Source: Anaerolineae bacterium (lineage in GTDB: Bacteria > Chloroflexota > Anaerolineae > B4-G1). Taken from it: a stretch of DNA of 14,368 bases. The notes below the pieces were generated by a model. That model was not told the DNA's origin, ran no database searches, and saw only the letters and a program-made list of their open reading frames with translations. The number at the start of each line of letters is the position of its first letter. Position 1 is the stretch's first letter. Position numbers and translations under genes: made by a program. The DNA lies in the NCBI GenBank assembly GCA_030612585.1, contig JAUWNP010000112.1, positions 1 to 14,368 of the forward strand. Direction: 5' to 3'. Shown one piece after another: positions 12,554 through 14,368 of the stretch.

Positions 12554-13755
12554 CATTCTTTGAAACCCTGGGAATCGCCTGGGAGGGACTGACGCTGAAC
12601 AAGGTGCGCTCCTTCCTCACCACGCTGGGCGTCATCATCGGCGTGGGATCTGTCATCATGATGTTGTCTGTCAGCGCGGGGGCCGAGGCCGCCATCGCCG
12701 AGCAGATCAACTCGCTGGGCGCCGACCTGATCATCGTCGGCCCGATGCGCGGGACGCCGGGCGCGCCCAAGACCTTTATCTACGAGGACGCGCTGGCTAT
12801 CGCCGAGAATGTACGCGGCATCACGGGCGTTTCGGCGGAGCAGTTCTCCACGCAGAATGTAAAGGGCGGCGACGGGTCGCTGGAGGCTATCTCTATCCTG
12901 GGCGTCACCGCCGATTTCCCCATAGTGCGGGATTACGAACTGGCGACGGGTCGCTTCTTCACCGCCGAGGAGAACGACCGCAAGACCAAAGTGGCGGTAC
13001 TGGGGTATGGCATCGCGCAGGACCTCTTTGGGGCGCAAGACCCCTTTGGGCAGGCGGTCACCATCGGCTCGACGAGTTTTACCGTCATCGGCGTGATGGA
13101 GCAAAAGGGGATCGTGGCCGACGTGGATTACGACGGGCGCGTCTACATCCCCATCACCGTCGTCTTTCAAAAGTTTGTCACAACAAAGGTGGGCAGTGAC
13201 CGCATCCGCACGGCCTACGTCAAGGCGGAGAGCCGCGAGACGATGGACAGCGCCATCGCCCAGATCACGATGCTGCTGGCGGAGCGCCACGACGTGGACC
13301 CCGCCAGCCCCGACTTTAGCGTGCAGACGCAGCAGGACATCATCGCTACCCAGGAGGCGACGACGGAAGCGTTCCGCAGCCTGCTGGCGTGGGTCGCGGG
13401 AGTCTCGCTGGTGGTCGGCGGCATCGGGATCATGAACATTATGCTGGTCAGCGTCACCGAGCGGACGCGGGAGATCGGCCTGCGGCAGGCGTTGGGCGCG
13501 CGTCCTGGGGACGTGCGTTTGCAATTCCTGTTGGAGGCGATCATCCTGAGCCTGGCGGGCGGGCTGGTCGGCGTCATCGCCGGGGTCGGCGGATCGTATC
13601 TCTTTGGCGAGTTAGGCACGATGCGCACGGAACTGGTGCCGGCCTCCATCCCGCTGGCCTTTGGCGCGGCGGCAGCAGTAGGTATCTTCTTCGGCTACTA
13701 TCCGGCCACCCAGGCCGCGCAGTTGGACCCAATCGAGGCGCTGCGGCGCGAGTAG
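12550..13755 (+). CDS. MacB-like ABC permease (FtsX/MacB family)
   Basis: Start ATG 12550 overlaps the ATPase stop and follows AAGGAGGT (12537-12544), close to a perfect ribosome site. The 401-residue protein has the MacB fold: first helix at about 20-42 (RSFLTTLGVIIGVGSVIMML), a large extracytoplasmic domain (about 43-270), and three C-terminal helices (about 279-303, 326-352, 367-390). The conserved GIGIMNIMLVSVTERTREIG and LRQALGARPGDV sequences after helix two are the coupling segment to the ATPase, and YYPATQAAQLDPIEALR ends the protein in family fashion. Length is normal. No N-terminal ATPase fusion, so it is the two-gene form of MacB. Confidence 0.94.
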   Translation: MTFFETLGIAWEGLTLNKVRSFLTTLGVIIGVGSVIMMLSVSAGAEAAIAEQINSLGADLIIVGPMRGTPGAPKTFIYEDALAIAENVRGITGVSAEQFSTQNVKGGDGSLEAISILGVTADFPIVRDYELATGRFFTAEENDRKTKVAVLGYGIAQDLFGAQDPFGQAVTIGSTSFTVIGVMEQKGIVADVDYDGRVYIPITVVFQKFVTTKVGSDRIRTAYVKAESRETMDSAIAQITMLLAERHDVDPASPDFSVQTQQDIIATQEATTEAFRSLLAWVAGVSLVVGGIGIMNIMLVSVTERTREIGLRQALGARPGDVRLQFLLEAIILSLAGGLVGVIAGVGGSYLFGELGTMRTELVPASIPLAFGAAAAVGIFFGYYPATQAAQLDPIEALRRE

Positions 13756-13818
13756 CGAATGGGCGAATTGACGAATATACGAATATACGAATTTACGAAT
13801 GTACGAATGTACGAATGT
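13755..13818 (+). repeat. Eight tandem 8-base units (A/G)CGAATNN
   Basis: From the last base of the permease stop TAG there are GCGAATGG, GCGAATTG, two ACGAATAT, ACGAATTT and three ACGAATGT in exact 8-base register, 64 bases in all. The array ends at the ribosome site GGAGGG (13821-13826) of the next gene. The units grade from one form to another, as expected of slippage. Confidence 0.85.
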
Positions 13819-13830
13819 ACGGAGGGAAAT

Positions 13831-14368
13831 ATGAAGCATCGAATTCAGAGTTTGTGGTTGGTTTTGGTCGTCGTTGTCCTGGCCGGTTGTGCGGGTGGGG
13901 AGGCGGCTCCAGCGCCCGCCGTGACCAGGGGCGATAGTTACGTCAGTGCCACGTTGGACACGGGGTATGAGGACGCACTCGCGGTGCGCAATCAACTGGC
14001 GCTGGGGCTTTTGAATCTGGATGGGACGGAGAACGAGGTCGCGCCGGAGCAGGCGGCGACGCTGCTCCCGATGTGGCAGGCGTTGCGCGGCACGATGCGC
14101 AGCGGCGCGGCAGCGCCACCGCCGAGGTGGACGCGCTGCTGACGCAGATCGAGGAGACGTTGACCCCGGCGCAACTGGACGCCATCGGCGCGATGCGTCT
14201 GACGCAGGATGACTTGCGCGCCTGGGCCGAGAGTCAGGGGATTACACTAGGTACCGGCGAAGGCGCGGGGGGCGGCGGCGGAATGGGCGGCGGCTCTGGT
14301 CAGAGTCTCTCGCCCGAGGAGCGGGCCGCCCGCCAGGCTGAAAATGGCGGGACCGGCGCGGGCGGCGG
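13831..14368 (+). pseudogene. Frameshifted lipoprotein, right end cut by the window
   Basis: ATG 13831 has GGAGGG five bases upstream. The first 103 codons give a signal peptide with lipobox LAGC (Cys20) and a mature part (VTRGDSYVSATLDTGYEDAL ... LLPMWQALRGTMRSG), then run into a stop at 14140-14142. In the frame starting codons at 14121 the protein clearly continues: AEVDALLTQIEETLTPAQLD, AIGAMRLTQDDLRAWAESQG, then a Gly/Met-rich tail (GAGGGGGMGGGSGQ) to the window end. The switch is one base, near 14101-14120; one extra G after 14110 would restore a single frame reading SGAGSATAEV. The protein would be an envelope-anchored helical lipoprotein of unrecognised function that closes the MacAB operon. 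Either a real lesion or a sequencing error in G+C-rich DNA. Confidence 0.72.

Noticed and set aside
13755..13818. Possible CRISPR array
   Set aside because: Units are 8 bases with no spacers; it is a simple tandem repeat.
13759..13830. Coding extension of the last lipoprotein to an ATG at 13759
   Set aside because: It translates the tandem repeat; the ribosome site and signal peptide fix the start at 13831.
14101..14142. Programmed -1 frameshift in the last lipoprotein
   Set aside because: No slippery heptamer or clear downstream stimulator is seen; a one-base deletion explains the data more simply.

Overview
The window (14,368 bases, G+C-rich) reads almost entirely on the + strand as a chain of closely spaced genes. 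Gene content (TusA/DsrE2 sulfur carriers, paired Crp/Fnr regulators, a CBS-tailed site-2 protease, isoprenylcysteine-methyltransferase-like membrane proteins, MacAB-like exporters, a DUF2202 lipoprotein) and the short 'GCGAAT'/'ACGAAT' intergenic repeats resemble Chloroflexota of the Anaerolineae type. That assignment is an inference from gene style; no rRNA or marker gene is present.

Layout. (1) 1-919: end of a sulfur-relay operon: a TusB/DsrH C-terminus, TusA and DsrE2. (2) 925-1317: a perfect 15-bp inverted repeat directly before an ArsR-family regulator. (3) 1399-2846: a near-consensus promoter whose predicted transcription start falls on the start codon (leaderless) drives the first of two tandem Crp/Fnr regulators. 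(4) 2861-4775: an electron-transfer module: ferredoxin, cupin, five-helix NapH-like 4Fe-4S membrane protein, second degenerate cupin. The ferredoxin and the first cupin each have their own promoter, and the two promoters share one architecture: the palindrome CGACAAAAGTCG centred 41.5 bases before the predicted start, touching the -35 element, then a 17-base spacer and a TAtAcT/TACAAT box. This is the geometry of a class II Crp/Fnr activator site, and two Crp/Fnr genes lie next door. (5) 4867-6188: two related ICMT-like methyltransferases with a remnant of a PIG-L deacetylase between them; the first is A+T-richer than its surroundings and looks inserted. (6) 6205-9153: site-2 protease with CBS domains, then an ABC-2 exporter pair (ATPase and permease overlapping by ATGA), closed by a strong terminator at 9173-9215. 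(7) 9274-14368: a second transcription unit with a small Arg-rich membrane peptide, a DUF2202 ferritin-like lipoprotein, a MacA-like adaptor, a MacB-like ATPase and permease, and a lipoprotein broken by an apparent one-base deletion and running off the window.

How it may work together: the first 4.8 kb is a sulfur/redox block with three regulators, in which the Crp/Fnr proteins probably switch on a small membrane electron-transfer module. The last 8 kb is an envelope block of proteolysis, methylation and export. The strongest candidate for something undescribed is the Crp/Fnr-controlled ferredoxin-cupin-NapH-cupin module with its twin promoters.
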